Source of the DNA: Dermatophagoides farinae
Lineage: Eukaryota; Arthropoda; Arachnida; Sarcoptiformes; Pyroglyphidae
DNA: 64,000 bases
Direction of reading: 5' to 3'
Assembly (NCBI RefSeq): GCF_024713945.1
Contig: NC_134684.1
Span: forward strand, 350,001 to 414,000
Shown here piece by piece: positions 1 to 10,283 of this stretch (position 1 is its first letter; each line of letters starts with the position of its first letter). Under the pieces are notes generated by a model that worked only from the letters and a program-made list of their open reading frames with translations, ran no database searches and was not told where the DNA came from. The translations under genes and the position numbers were made by a program.

Positions 1-12
1 TTCATATTTCAG

Positions 13-227
13 TATTCAATGAACAAGGTCAACTACTTGGCGATCATGATTGTCCATATGTAAAAGTATCACGATGTTGTGGACTTCGATTATCGGCCGA
101 TGGTTTTATCGTTACATTGGCTAAAAATAATAATCATGCTGTTGTTTTGAATTCTATCAGCGTTAGAACAACAACAACAGCAATTGATGTTTCTAACAGT
201 GTTAGCAACACTTCACATCAATCATGA
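13..227 (+). CDS. C-terminal exon of an NHL-repeat protein (TRIM-NHL type), partial
   Basis: This is the last coding exon of a gene that begins before the window. The first twelve bases end in a good 3' splice site (ttcatatttcag), and an open frame then runs to TGA at 225-227, about 71 residues. It contains one NHL-type blade: a short VFNEQGQLLG strand, then Cys-Gly-Leu...Ser-Ala-Asp-Gly...Asn-Asn-His-Ala-Val-Val-Leu, which fits the NHL pattern (P-x-G-I-A...D-G...N-H-R-V-x-V-F). NHL propellers end TRIM-NHL ubiquitin ligases and translational repressors such as Brat, Wech and TRIM2/3/71. Which family member this is cannot be told from one blade. The tail after the blade is Thr/Ser-rich and looks disordered. 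Confidence 0.5.
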
Positions 228-523
228 TACAAAATCCATGATGATGATCATGTTTGATCCAACTCAATTCTTTATATCTCCATTTTTTTATAGTTATTAT
301 AATTATCATCATTATCTTTATTTATTATTATTATTCATTATTCATTCAGGGTTTAATTTTTTTTTCCACACACACACACACAATTCAATTTTTAATCATG
401 ATGTCGAAAATTTTCCAAACCAATTTTGGTAAAAATTTATTTTCAATTTCTTTTTAATGTCAACATTCCCTTTTAAAAAAATAAAAATTTTTGATAATTT
501 TAAAAACAAAAAAAAATAAACTT
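228..523. other. Intergenic, 3' flank with a CA dinucleotide tract
   Basis: AT-rich spacer between the converging ends of the NHL-repeat gene and the oxidoreductase. It holds a (CA)n tract at about 367-382 and T-rich runs. No coding signal is seen. Confidence 0.6.
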
Positions 524-1911
524 TCAATTTCCAATTGATTGAACGACATCAATTTTAAAATCTCTTTCACGGAGACGTTCTAATAGCTGGGTATTACGAA
601 ATGCTGATGCCGGTGTCAATACCCCTTTCGGAATTTTATCCGATTCCATCAGTATGGTGAGACCCGCTTGAACCAAACAAGTTGATGTTGCCATATAACC
701 GGGGTCTTTACCAGAAACTTGTACCATAATTGTTTCATCAGGTTCCTCGTCTGGTTCAACATCAATATCATCTTTATTTTGTTGTTGTTCCAATACTCGT
801 TTCGACCATCCACGACCAATAATCGTAGTACGAAAACGAGTCGATTCAATTTGTGTACGTGATGGGCCTTTTTTACTAAAAGCACCGGCTGTGAAAAATT
901 CTGGATATTCGGATAATAATCGTGCACCAAACGATGTAGCTGTCATCAGGGCAAACATAGCTGCAAAAACAATTAAGCCAATCAAATGAGTAAATGATCC
1001 AACCGTGAAATAGGTTTGTATCTGCAATGGTGGTTCATTGAAATGTTCATAATTATAGTATTGGGTACGTTGAACCACTGAACGATCACTTCCAGGAAAT
1101 TCAACATTCCATCCGGATATTTCAGAACGGGTGAATGGAGCAATTCTAAATGAAAACAAAAAAAAAATTTTTTTAAACACTATTCAGTAATCAGAAAATG
1201 AATGAATTACTTTCGTTTAAGAACTGTACGACTTTTTGGAATTTTTTTCGTCAATACTTCAGCATAAAGTCTTCGACGAATAGCTCGCAATTGATTCATG
1301 GTTCGATATCCATTAATCGCTGAATTCAATGTACCGGTATTGATTTTATATCCTTCTGAGCCTGGAATCGTAGTAACAAACGTTTCAACCGAATGTAAAC
1401 GTCCAAGAAATTGTTGTTTAGTGAAATGAACACCAAGGTCACAAGGAATAGAATCCCATCCACATGTTGATAAAATAATTATTCCTTTCTCTTTGGCTTG
1501 ATGATGATAATCAATAGCCATTGCTTCGATATAATTTGGTTCACCAGAAATATCAATATGATGTGTACCTGCATCGACACAAGCTTGTACTACAGGACGT
1601 CCATAATGACAATATGGTCCAACACAATTGATAATCAAACGTGAACGTCGAGCCATTTCCAGTAATGAATTTGAATTCGAAACATCAGCCACAATTTTTG
1701 TCACATCTGTAAGATTTTTATTCAATTCATTACCAACTTCATTTAATTTTATTGACATTTTTTGTTCATTACGACCAGCGATTGCCCATTTTAAATTTTG
1801 ATATTCATGGTTACGTTGTTCCAACGAAAGCAACAATTCACGAAGTACATAGAATCCAGTGAAACCAGTAGCACCAAAAATGATTACATCAAATTCTTTG
1901 GTCGATGTCAT
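524..1911 (-). CDS. SCCPDH: Saccharopine dehydrogenase-like oxidoreductase (SCCPDH)
   Basis: Two exons (1911-1211 and 1145-524, GT...AG intron of 65 bases) join in frame to a 440-residue protein, close to the roughly 430 of vertebrate SCCPDH. The N-terminus has the Rossmann dinucleotide-binding loop FGATGFTG near residues 12-19. The middle carries the family blocks INCVGPYCHYG and CGWDSIPCDLG. The second exon has the SCCPDH C-terminal half: a VVQRTQYYNYEHF-like block, one hydrophobic segment at about residues 284-305, and the ending block with GYMATSTCLVQAGLTIL and LTPASAFRNTQLLERL. In animals the protein is associated with lipid droplets and membranes. Its substrate is not established, and the family name does not mean it makes saccharopine. 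The ATG at 1911 is the first in frame and directly precedes the Rossmann strand. Family assignment is firm; function is inferred. Confidence 0.93.
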
Positions 1912-2124
1912 GATGAAATAAGACTATAATCCGCCGAGTTTAAGGCACTTTATTAAAATAGTAGTCGACGACAATCAATTTGATTATTAATCACGATATA
2001 TGTACCCGGAGAAACGACACATCGACCGAAAATATTGAGTTGTCAAAATGTTTCAATTCATTTTATTATCAATCAATGCTATAGGCTTGCCATCTGCTGG
2101 CTAAAAAAAATAAATAAAAAAATT

Positions 2125-2790
2125 TCAATTTTTTTTCTCAACATAATTTGATTTCTTTATCGTTGTCGTCGTGGTCGTTTCTGCCGCATAAGCAGCAGTA
2201 GCAGCAGCAGAAACATCTTGAACTTTTGCAATATTTTTCATCATCAATAATTCAATAAATTGTCGACTGCGAAATGATCGTGGTTTTTTAGTGAAAATTT
2301 CTGTCAATGATTTCCAACTTGTTGCAACATATTTATTTGATGATGATCCATTGTCCATCGATTGTGATTGCAATTCTAGATCATTGAAATGAGCTAGTTC
2401 CATTGATTGTGGTTTTTGTGGTCCCAATAAATCATCAATCTTCTGTAGCAATTCAATTAGAAATGATCGACCATGTTCAGTGTTGGAAATGGCACGATCC
2501 AATTTTTCGATACGATTTTTGCGTTCATCACTTTCAGGCAGCTGTGTTTCAATCATACGACGAACAAATGATAATTGTTCAGGATCGGGTATCTGATCGG
2601 TTAATAATCGTTTAATTTGTTGCCGGTCATTCGCAGATATTGTATTCGGTGCATACTTCAATTTACGATAAATCCAAATTGGCCATCCATGCCACAGCCA
2701 CATAAAATCATTAACATCCGCCAATAATTCATCAATTTCTAATCGTAATCTTTTATCCGTACGGATTTTTGGTTGAAATTTTTGCGGCAT
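2125..2790 (-). CDS. Uncharacterised protein, about 221 residues, Trp-rich N-terminal segment
   Basis: I do not recognise this family. The frame extends upstream of the chosen ATG (2788-2790), but that part is Phe/Lys-rich low-complexity sequence typical of 5' UTR here, so MPQKFQPK is the likely start. Residues 1-60 are charged and then carry an unusual Trp-rich stretch (FMWLWHGWPIWIYRKLKYAP). Residues 60-125 look helical and charged, with a repeated Arg/Leu/Glu pattern that could form a helical bundle. The C-terminal 90 residues are Ser/Thr/Ala-rich with a basic element. No signal peptide and no clear membrane span are present. It lies between the SCCPDH promoter and the RBM26/27-like gene, in the same orientation as both. 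An expressed single-exon gene is likely, because the unbroken frame has ordinary amino-acid composition outside the ends. Confidence 0.6.
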   Translation of the reverse strand: MPQKFQPKIRTDKRLRLEIDELLADVNDFMWLWHGWPIWIYRKLKYAPNTISANDRQQIKRLLTDQIPDPEQLSFVRRMIETQLPESDERKNRIEKLDRAISNTEHGRSFLIELLQKIDDLLGPQKPQSMELAHFNDLELQSQSMDNGSSSNKYVATSWKSLTEIFTKKPRSFRSRQFIELLMMKNIAKVQDVSAAATAAYAAETTTTTTIKKSNYVEKKN

Positions 2791-3416
2791 TTTCGAGTAA
2801 AAAAATTTTTTTTTCGTTTGTTTAAATGAATGAAAAAAGGATGCAAATTTTATTTTTCTTTTTCTTTCTTTTTTTTCTTCTTTCTGTGTGTTCGAATGCC
2901 CAAATTGAATTTTTTCTCTTTGAAATTCACAAAAAAAGAAATTGAATTCTAAAAAAAATGTGAAAACATGAAAACAGAAAAAAATGAAAGTACAATTTAT
3001 ATTATAAAATAAAATATATAACCAATCAATCAATCAATTAATTGATCGATAAAAAATAAAGAAAAACGAACGAACGAAAAAAAAAAATCGATCAAGAAAA
3101 TGCGTGTGATAACCATCATCATTGAACAGAAACAGTGAGAAAAAATTAAAATTCATCAATGTAATTTGTGAAACACTCACAACAGCAACAACAATTGTTT
3201 ATCTTTTGAATTTTGGAGATTTTTCAGAAAAAAATTTATAATTTTTTGAATAAGTTGGGTGGTTGGTTTTTCACAAAGTCGAAATAGTTAATTTTTATAT
3301 TTTCAAAATCATGTTTCAGAGAGACAGAGTATATATAGAACAAAATGGAACAAAAAAAAAAAAAAACAGATTTTTTGAAATGAATTTAAAAAAGATAGAA
3401 TTCGGCTCGTTTTTTT
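2791..3416. other. Spacer: 5' flank of the orphan gene and 3' flank of the RBM26-like gene
   Basis: A/T homopolymer-rich spacer between two minus-strand genes. It has an ATCA/ATTG-type short repeat near 3020-3050. No coding or RNA gene is seen. Confidence 0.5.
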
Positions 3417-6254
3417 TCATCCTTCATCATCATCGTCAACGTCGTCATCATCAGTTTCTTCATCTACTTCGTGGTCATCGTCGTCATCATCAGTCAATTC
3501 TTCATCGATAAGATTTTCTTCATCATCATCATCATCATCATCATCTTGTGGTTTATTATCATTACTATTTGATTCTACTTTGGGCTTTTCATCAGCAGCA
3601 TCAACATTATTTTCAATATCTGCCGTTGAATCAACAACGGGAACATCATCTATAGATGGTCCCGTTTTTCGTTTTTTTCCATCATTTTTATTATACACAC
3701 GATTCGTTGCCGAATTTGTTAATGGATTTTCCGATGCTGATGTCGTTGTTTTAATCATCTGCTGTAATTGTAGCTGTTTTTGTTGCATCTCTTTTATACG
3801 TTCCATATTGGTTTCAATCAATTTTTTCAATCCTTGTTGTTGTTTACTAGTATCTATCGGTTGTTGTTTGAGCTCTTCCAATTTAGTCATTAAATGTCGT
3901 TGATTTAATAGTAATTCTCGCAATTTTCGATTCAATTCATCCGATTGTTGACGATATGTTTGCATCAACAATGTTCGACGTTTACGTGCAGCAGCTACAG
4001 CTGCCGCATTGAATACTACTTTTTTAGCCGGTGGTGAAGACGCTGCCTGTTCCTGTTGTTGATTCTGTTGTTGTTGACCTTGTTTAAATTTTTTCAACAT
4101 ATTTTTCGTTATTTCAACACGAAGATCTTGTTGTTGTTGAGGAGCTTGAGGTTGTTGTTGTTGATCATTATTGGTGGAAAATTTTCGTTTACTCGTCATA
4201 TTATTAATGTTGTTGGTTGAACCATCAGATTGTTGTTGTTGTTGTTGTTGTTGTTCACGGTCACGAGCCCAAAAGACTTTGATGAAACGATTATTTAAAA
4301 CTGGTTCGGTGGAACGGTATGCACGATTCGCTTCGAACGGTGATGAATATTGGATTAAAGCCGACTCAGGATCCAACTTTTCACCATCACCTGCATCGGT
4401 AATAATAGCAGCACAGCCAACTTTAATATTGACAATTGAACCAAATTTTTGGAAATGATCATTCAACAAATCGATGCGATTCTGATGTGGTGGTATTTTT
4501 TGTATCAACAATGTAGATGATCGATTCTTTTTGTTTGTTATATTGTCATTAAATCGTTGCTGGCTATTATTATTATTTCTCTGATTATTACGACGATTTT
4601 GATGATGATTCTTGTGGTTATGTTCCAGCTGATGTTGCAGCGGTTGTTGTTGTTGTTGAGACTGGTTTCCATATCCACCACCAGAAGTTCGAGTTAATTC
4701 AATATTGTGAGCATTACCATCTTGCTGTTGTTGTTGATGATTATGATCATGATTAACAATCGAAGAATTAATTATCTGCGAAGGAGGATTACTATTATCA
4801 TCATCATCATTGCCAACTAATGATACGTTAACCAAATGTCGATGTCTCATTTTATTCGGCTGCTGTGTCGATGGCTGTTGTATAGAATTAGTATTAGTCA
4901 TCAAATTAGCTGATCGATAATTCCTAAATTTAGAAAAAAAACGAAAAAAAATTGAGTTAGAAAAATGAAATATAAATAAAAAAATCGAATAATCGAACAT
5001 TAATTGTGATTGATTAAAAATGGCATCTTCTGGATTATATGGCTCAGCAATAGCGGCAGCAGCAGCTGCTACAGCGAAATAATTAGATTGTAATGGATTT
5101 TGGGTCAATACGTTTGATGATAATGTTTGCGGTTGTTGCGGCTGCTGATGCTGTTGTTGATAGATATTATCGCTACCGCTAACGGAAGAGGTCGTTGTAT
5201 TTGTTGCTGCCGTCAATTGTGATGGCCCTGAACTATTCGTATGATGATATTGAGATTGTTGTTGTTGCTGAGTATAAGAAGATCCATGTGATTGATGTGA
5301 ATGCGAATGATGATGATTGTTACGACCATTCGAAGATCGATGACGATTTTGATATCTATTACGATTATTATTATTATTAGTACTGTTATGTTGACGATTT
5401 CTATGATGGTGATGATTAGATGATGTCCATGATCCGACATTACCACCACTACCATGGTTGTTTCTATTATTATTCCACGACGATTGATGATGACGATTAC
5501 GATTGTTCATATTATTAGACATAGGGTCCATCACCGTTGATGTTGGATGTCTCGTTGTTGTCGATGATCGATGATGACCTCTATATCTACGATGACGATG
5601 ATCACTATCATCATCGGAATCATCATCATCATCATCGGATTCTTGACTCGAATTCGTCTGATCTTCATCATCATCGCTATCTTTATCACGTCCATCATAA
5701 TCAATATTATTGCCACCACCACCACCACCATCATTACCATTATCGTCTTCAGAATCATCATCTTCATCATCATCATCCGAATCTGAACGTCGACTGCGAA
5801 ATCTATAGGAAGTGGATGATCTATGATGATGACGATGATGTCTTCGATGATCATTACTTCGTGAATCTATACGACCATATCGGTTATTACTACGACTCCG
5901 GCTACGACTTCGTCTTGTGGTTTGATTCGATGGACGTGATGATAATTCGGTTTCCCGATCATCAACATTGTGATCACCAACAACATTAGTGTATTGATGA
6001 TGATTCGAATGTTTATATGAATCTATAGCTGTTGCTGTTACAGTGGTGGTGGCATGGTCAACATTTTTATTATTCGATGACATGGCTTTCGTATCCATTT
6101 CATTATTTGAATCATTCGATGGATTTTTTGATGAATCAATTAACGAATTATTAGTCGTCGTCATATGTCTATAGTCTGTGTCATTATTATATGGATTGGT
6201 GGTGGTCGTCGTCGTCGTTATTGTTGTTATCGATGATGAATCGAAATGGTCCAT
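3417..6254 (-). CDS. RNA-binding protein of the RBM26/RBM27 (swm) family, CCCH finger absent
   Basis: Two exons (6254-4999 and 4923-3417) separated by a 75-base GT...AG intron whose length is a multiple of three, so retention would stay in frame. The product is about 920 residues. The N-terminal 400 residues are Arg/Ser-, Asp-, His- and Asn-rich, including an RSRSRSRS patch. Next come EPYNPEDAIF and MRHRHLVNVSLVG, which match the conserved linker of RBM26/27, and an RRM at about 553-639 with IQKIPPHQNRIDLLNDHFQKFG and the hallmark VLNNRFIKVFW. A Gln-rich coiled coil follows (about 730-805), then a C-terminal Asp/Glu tail. Family members act in nuclear RNA surveillance and polyadenylation control. 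The zinc finger that precedes the linker in relatives is missing, and there is no Cys before the RRM. The start is the first in-frame ATG; an upstream exon carrying the PWI-like domain cannot be excluded. Confidence 0.85.
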   Translation of the reverse strand: MDHFDSSSITTITTTTTTTNPYNNDTDYRHMTTTNNSLIDSSKNPSNDSNNEMDTKAMSSNNKNVDHATTTVTATAIDSYKHSNHHQYTNVVGDHNVDDRETELSSRPSNQTTRRSRSRSRSNNRYGRIDSRSNDHRRHHRHHHRSSTSYRFRSRRSDSDDDDEDDDSEDDNGNDGGGGGGNNIDYDGRDKDSDDDEDQTNSSQESDDDDDDSDDDSDHRHRRYRGHHRSSTTTRHPTSTVMDPMSNNMNNRNRHHQSSWNNNRNNHGSGGNVGSWTSSNHHHHRNRQHNSTNNNNNRNRYQNRHRSSNGRNNHHHSHSHQSHGSSYTQQQQQSQYHHTNSSGPSQLTAATNTTTSSVSGSDNIYQQQHQQPQQPQTLSSNVLTQNPLQSNYFAVAAAAAAIAEPYNPEDAIFNQSQLMFDYSIFLFIFHFSNSIFFRFFSKFRNYRSANLMTNTNSIQQPSTQQPNKMRHRHLVNVSLVGNDDDDNSNPPSQIINSSIVNHDHNHQQQQQDGNAHNIELTRTSGGGYGNQSQQQQQPLQHQLEHNHKNHHQNRRNNQRNNNNSQQRFNDNITNKKNRSSTLLIQKIPPHQNRIDLLNDHFQKFGSIVNIKVGCAAIITDAGDGEKLDPESALIQYSSPFEANRAYRSTEPVLNNRFIKVFWARDREQQQQQQQQSDGSTNNINNMTSKRKFSTNNDQQQQPQAPQQQQDLRVEITKNMLKKFKQGQQQQNQQQEQAASSPPAKKVVFNAAAVAAARKRRTLLMQTYRQQSDELNRKLRELLLNQRHLMTKLEELKQQPIDTSKQQQGLKKLIETNMERIKEMQQKQLQLQQMIKTTTSASENPLTNSATNRVYNKNDGKKRKTGPSIDDVPVVDSTADIENNVDAADEKPKVESNSNDNKPQDDDDDDDDEENLIDEELTDDDDDDHEVDEETDDDDVDDDDEG

Positions 6255-7195
6255 TTCTGTATTCGTTGTCGTCACCGTTATTGATGGTTGATCAGAATCA
6301 ACAAATCAATTTTCTCAGATTATTACTGATGATGATGAGTATTTGTACTTGTAGAATTCATTAAGTCGATACTGGATTTTTGGATTGATCATTCGATGTT
6401 CCAGACGATATATTATTATATTATATTATAATTAAATGAATAAATTATGTAAAACAATAATAATGCACGTGGAGGACAAATGACAATACACAAATAATAA
6501 AATTCGATAACCAGAAAAGTAAAAAAAAAAGAAAACCAAAGAAATCCTTAATAAACGAAAAAATCACAACATACATATACACACCACACAAGTATAAAAT
6601 CCTGACCACCTTCTAAACTCAACATTATGAAAATAGGCCACTACTTTTACAACCACACACGGAAGCAGCATGGTAAACTACTGAAGAGTATGATTTGCAA
6701 ATCAAGTTGAGCATCAAACATCATCGATAATAAGGCCATCTAGTGTCGCGAAAATTCAATCGATTCAATTTATAAATTCGATTTTTTTTTTTGGAAAATT
6801 TGATATCTATGGATAATTAATTGATCATAAAAAGAAACAAAACTCACTTACCCTATCATATGTTTTAGATTAGAAGGATTTGATTTGATTTGTTATACCA
6901 TCAGCAGAAGACTAAAACTGATGATGATACTTCAGCATATATCAAGAAAAACTTATCATCAATTTACCCAGAAGTGCGATAACAATAATGATGAGTTAAG
7001 TTCAATAGTGAAGTGATTGATCATATCGTCATATTGATTGGTCACAATACAGTGTGCATGTGCTACGTTGTGTTAAGAAAAAAAAACATTATGATCATCA
7101 TCATCTAACAAATGATTGCTTGATGAACATTGATCGATTCAATCTTAAGATTGTTTGAGTGAAACAAAGTGAAAGTTGAATAAAGAATTTTTTAC
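6255..7195. promoter_or_regulatory. Divergent promoter region, RBM26-like gene / acid phosphatase
   Basis: This 0.94-kb spacer separates two genes that start in opposite directions, so it should hold both promoters. It is AT-rich, with a TATA/ATTAT-rich run at about 6410-6440. I could not pick a single convincing TATA box or untranslated exon. The strand shown is therefore neutral. Confidence 0.4.
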
Positions 7196-8725
7196 ATGGC
7201 TTACTATTCGCGTAATCTACTACTATGGTTATTGTTTATAGTAATATTGACAATCATCATCGATAATAATGGACAACTATTTTTTGTTGAAGCACAGACA
7301 TCCTCGCCATCACCCAGAAGTTGGACATTCGATGATCCAACAATACTTCGTCATGTACAAATAGTGTTTCGTCATGGTGATCGAACACCAGTTTGGGTTG
7401 AACCACCTGAGCCATATTATGAACAAAGAAAATATTGGCCACAAGGTTTTGGCCAACTGACCAAACAAGGAAAAGCAAAAGCTTATCGACTTGGACAGCT
7501 ATTACGTGATTTTTATAGTGATTATCTTGGTATGAGATTTTCCACTCAAGAAGTATCTATTCGAAGCTCGGCATTGGATCGATGTATCGAAACTGCTCAA
7601 TTGATTATGGCAGGTTTGTTGTTTTCACGTTTTATTTGATTGATTGACTCGGTTAATGACCACATTCGTATTTATTCTTCAGGAGCTTATCCACCCAATT
7701 CTAGTCTTGCACGTTGGGATATTAGTCCATATACTGAACCGTTAGCTAAATTATGGCAACCGACACCCATCGAAACATTCATACCGGCTGATGACGATAC
7801 ATTACTTCGAGTGAATAAACCATGTCCAGAAGCGGATGAAACAAAAGAACGATTGTTAGATTCTCGCCGAAATAGACGTTTATTACAACGACATCGTCAA
7901 ATGTTAGATCAATTGGAAAAAATCCTCTCAAGCCATCTTCATACGATTGAACAGGTTTCAAATGTACATGAAAATATGAATATTATGCACGAAAATGCTT
8001 ATTATTGGTACAAATGGCAACCAGAATCTGGTAATCGTAGTGAAGAACTTTCTCAATGGACACAAGAATCAGAAGAAGAAATCAAAAGACAATTACGACA
8101 ATTCGAAATGGCTAAATATCGTTCAATGTTTGATGATGATTTTATCAAACAGGTTCGTGCTGGTGAGCTATTACATCGAATTGGTGATATATTCAAGTCG
8201 CGACGTTCAGTACTTGAACCAGCTACCGATTTAGATCGAGATTATCGTTTGAATCTGTATTCAACACACGATACCAAATTAGTTGCTTTGTTACAAACAT
8301 TGAATGTATGGAATCATGAACTTGTACCATATCTTGGAACATTAATGTTTGAATTACATCAAAGCCGAGAGAATTCTTCACAATACTATGTTCAATTATG
8401 GTATCTGAATGAAACAGCCGATCTACTTGAATCAAATTACGAGTTACGACCTCATCGATTAGATATTCCCGGTTGCGATCATGATGAATTCGATGCAGAC
8501 GATCTTATGTGTCCACTAGATGATTTTCTAATTTTAATTGAGCCATTTCGACCACCACAAGATTGGAAACACTCATGTGGTGTTCATTCTGAATTGACAG
8601 CCATGATTAGCGTGAATATTCTTCTATTGATTGTTAATCTAACAATGATGTTTTTCTTATTAATGGGAATCATGTACGTTTGTAGTTGTATCAACAATCG
8701 TTCTGGATATGAACGATTACGATGA
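7196..8725 (+). CDS. Histidine acid phosphatase, lysosomal membrane type
   Basis: Two exons (7196-7613 and 7683-8725) give 486 residues. A hydrophobic signal peptide occupies about 1-33. The catalytic phosphohistidine motif RHGDRTP is at 59-65, followed by WPQGFGQLTKQGKAKAYRLG and RSSALDRCIETAQ, as in lysosomal acid phosphatase ACP2. The proton-donor motif is THD near residue 334 (STHDTKLVALLQTLNVW). The ending block CPLDDFLILIEPFRP-x-DW also matches. A membrane span lies at about 443-472, followed by a short cytosolic tail ending in GYERLR. Known family chemistry is hydrolysis of phosphomonoesters at acid pH; the luminal and lysosomal location follows from the topology. The tail motif Gly-Tyr-x-x-Leu has the form of the lysosomal sorting signal in ACP2. 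All catalytic residues seen are intact. Confidence 0.95.
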
Positions 8726-9069
8726 TTTTTTTTGTATTCTAATTCGTTTCAATAACACTAAAAACAAAACAAACAAATTCATTCACAAACATCCACTGAA
8801 ATATTGAAGATAACATACTCACTTTGTGTGTTTTTAATTTATTAATCATTAATCAATACTAACACTTTGATCACATTTGTAAAGTTACATTATTTTTGTT
8901 GAATTAAAAATTCAGAATGAGAATAAACGAGCAAAAAAGATTTTTTGAACACACACATACAATACGATACTCGATACAATCGATTGTTAGTGGCTACTTC
9001 CTTTATTCACTGTATTTCATCAGGCATTTTCGTTTTGAAGTTATCCAAATTTTTTTGATCAAAAAAACA
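8726..9069. other. Intergenic spacer
   Basis: A short AT-rich gap between tandem plus-strand genes, covering the phosphatase 3' UTR and the upstream region of the next gene. No feature stands out. Confidence 0.4.
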
Positions 9070-9909
9070 ATGAATGAGATGTGGATTATCGGTATTTTCT
9101 TATCAATTTTTTTGGTTTTATTCATTTTTCTTGTTTTCATCACACGAAAAGGTCAGTTTACTGAGTGCATTTGATTTCTGATGCGTATTTTCTTCTATTA
9201 TTTAGCTTTCGAATTTATGCGATCAACAGATCAAAGATTAATCGTTTTGGAAGCGCTTATGGACAAAATTTTGTCAATCACTAATGATTTGAAAGCAATG
9301 ACAAATACTAATGATGATGCATTAGTGGAACAAAATTCCATTCAACGTGAACGACAGACCAAACATCGACTTGAAACATTCGGTTCAATTGGCTCTAAAA
9401 ATCGTTACAGCTATCGACGTTTGTGGCATCCACTTTTACGTATGCCATCAACATCTTCCAAATGTTTGAATCTTCATGATAATAGCAAAATTCATGACAA
9501 AAAAAATGTAAGCGCCACTAGTTTCAAACCATTGGATACAGAAAATTTTCCATTTGTTAGTCATGAAGATTCTTGCATCATCAATGTGATTTCTGAAAAT
9601 TCCGATCCAAAAATGTATGAATCGTCAGCTGCTAATAGCAATTCAGCAACATTAGATCGATCATCAAGGGCAAAAAGAGCTCATCCATCTACTAATGCTA
9701 AAAATTCACCACATATCATCTATATTGATGAAATGAAAGAAATATCCAAGCAATTGAATCATACAAATCATCGTGAATCAATTGAAGATTCGAATTTTAA
9801 ATTGGTCGACAAAGTACGTGAAGAATTTGACAAATCATATAATCGTATGATGGAAACTTTGAATCAAGAGGATACCATTGACTATGATAATCACGAATCA
9901 GAGTTATAA
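9070..9909 (+). CDS. Uncharacterised single-pass membrane protein, 261 residues
   Basis: Two exons (9070-9151 and 9206-9909) join in phase across a 54-base intron. The first 26 residues are a very hydrophobic helix (IIGIFLSIFLVLFIFLVFI) followed by basic residues. This looks like an uncleaved signal anchor, or a short N-out span with the rest in the cytosol. Residues 30-60 (MRSTDQRLIVLEALMDKIL...) could form a short coiled coil. The remainder is polar and Ser/Asn/Lys-rich, with a helical charged end (KVREEFDKSYNRMMETL). No enzyme motif is visible and I do not recognise the family. The exon-intron phase and the low simple-repeat content support a real gene. Confidence 0.6.
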
Positions 9910-10283
9910 TTTCGATTTTCGTTCAATTTTCCACTTCTTTCATTTTTAACTTTTACATTTCGTATCATTGATATATTTGGGTGGTGGACTTTTTCTCAAT
10001 TTCCCTAATACATGGGTTTTCCTTTTTTCATTTTTGTCCAATCATCTATACACAATTGTTTTTTATCAAGACTTACAATAAGAAAAATTCAATAAAAAAA
10101 AACTTTTCTGATTTAATACTATTTGAACAAAATGTTTCTTTATTTGATCCTGATGTGTGTGTGTGTGTGTGTGTGTAAATAGTTGGCTGTAAACACGCTA
10201 ATAGTGTAATTTGCACGTGTGTGTTTCAATTTTTTTTTGAATTCAATTTTAAGAATTCTAGACTAGACCTGATTGAAAAAACA
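9910..10283. repeat. Intergenic spacer with GT dinucleotide tract
   Basis: AT-rich spacer before the RRP9 gene. It contains a clean (TG)n run at about 10153-10176 and a smaller GT cluster near 10218. No coding signal is seen. Confidence 0.6.

Noticed and set aside
5195-5989. Several long open frames on both strands, rich in Met/Ile/Asp/His
   Set aside because: They are shadows of the Asp/Ser/Arg-rich coding exon of the RBM26-like gene, caused by its GAT/ATC repeats.
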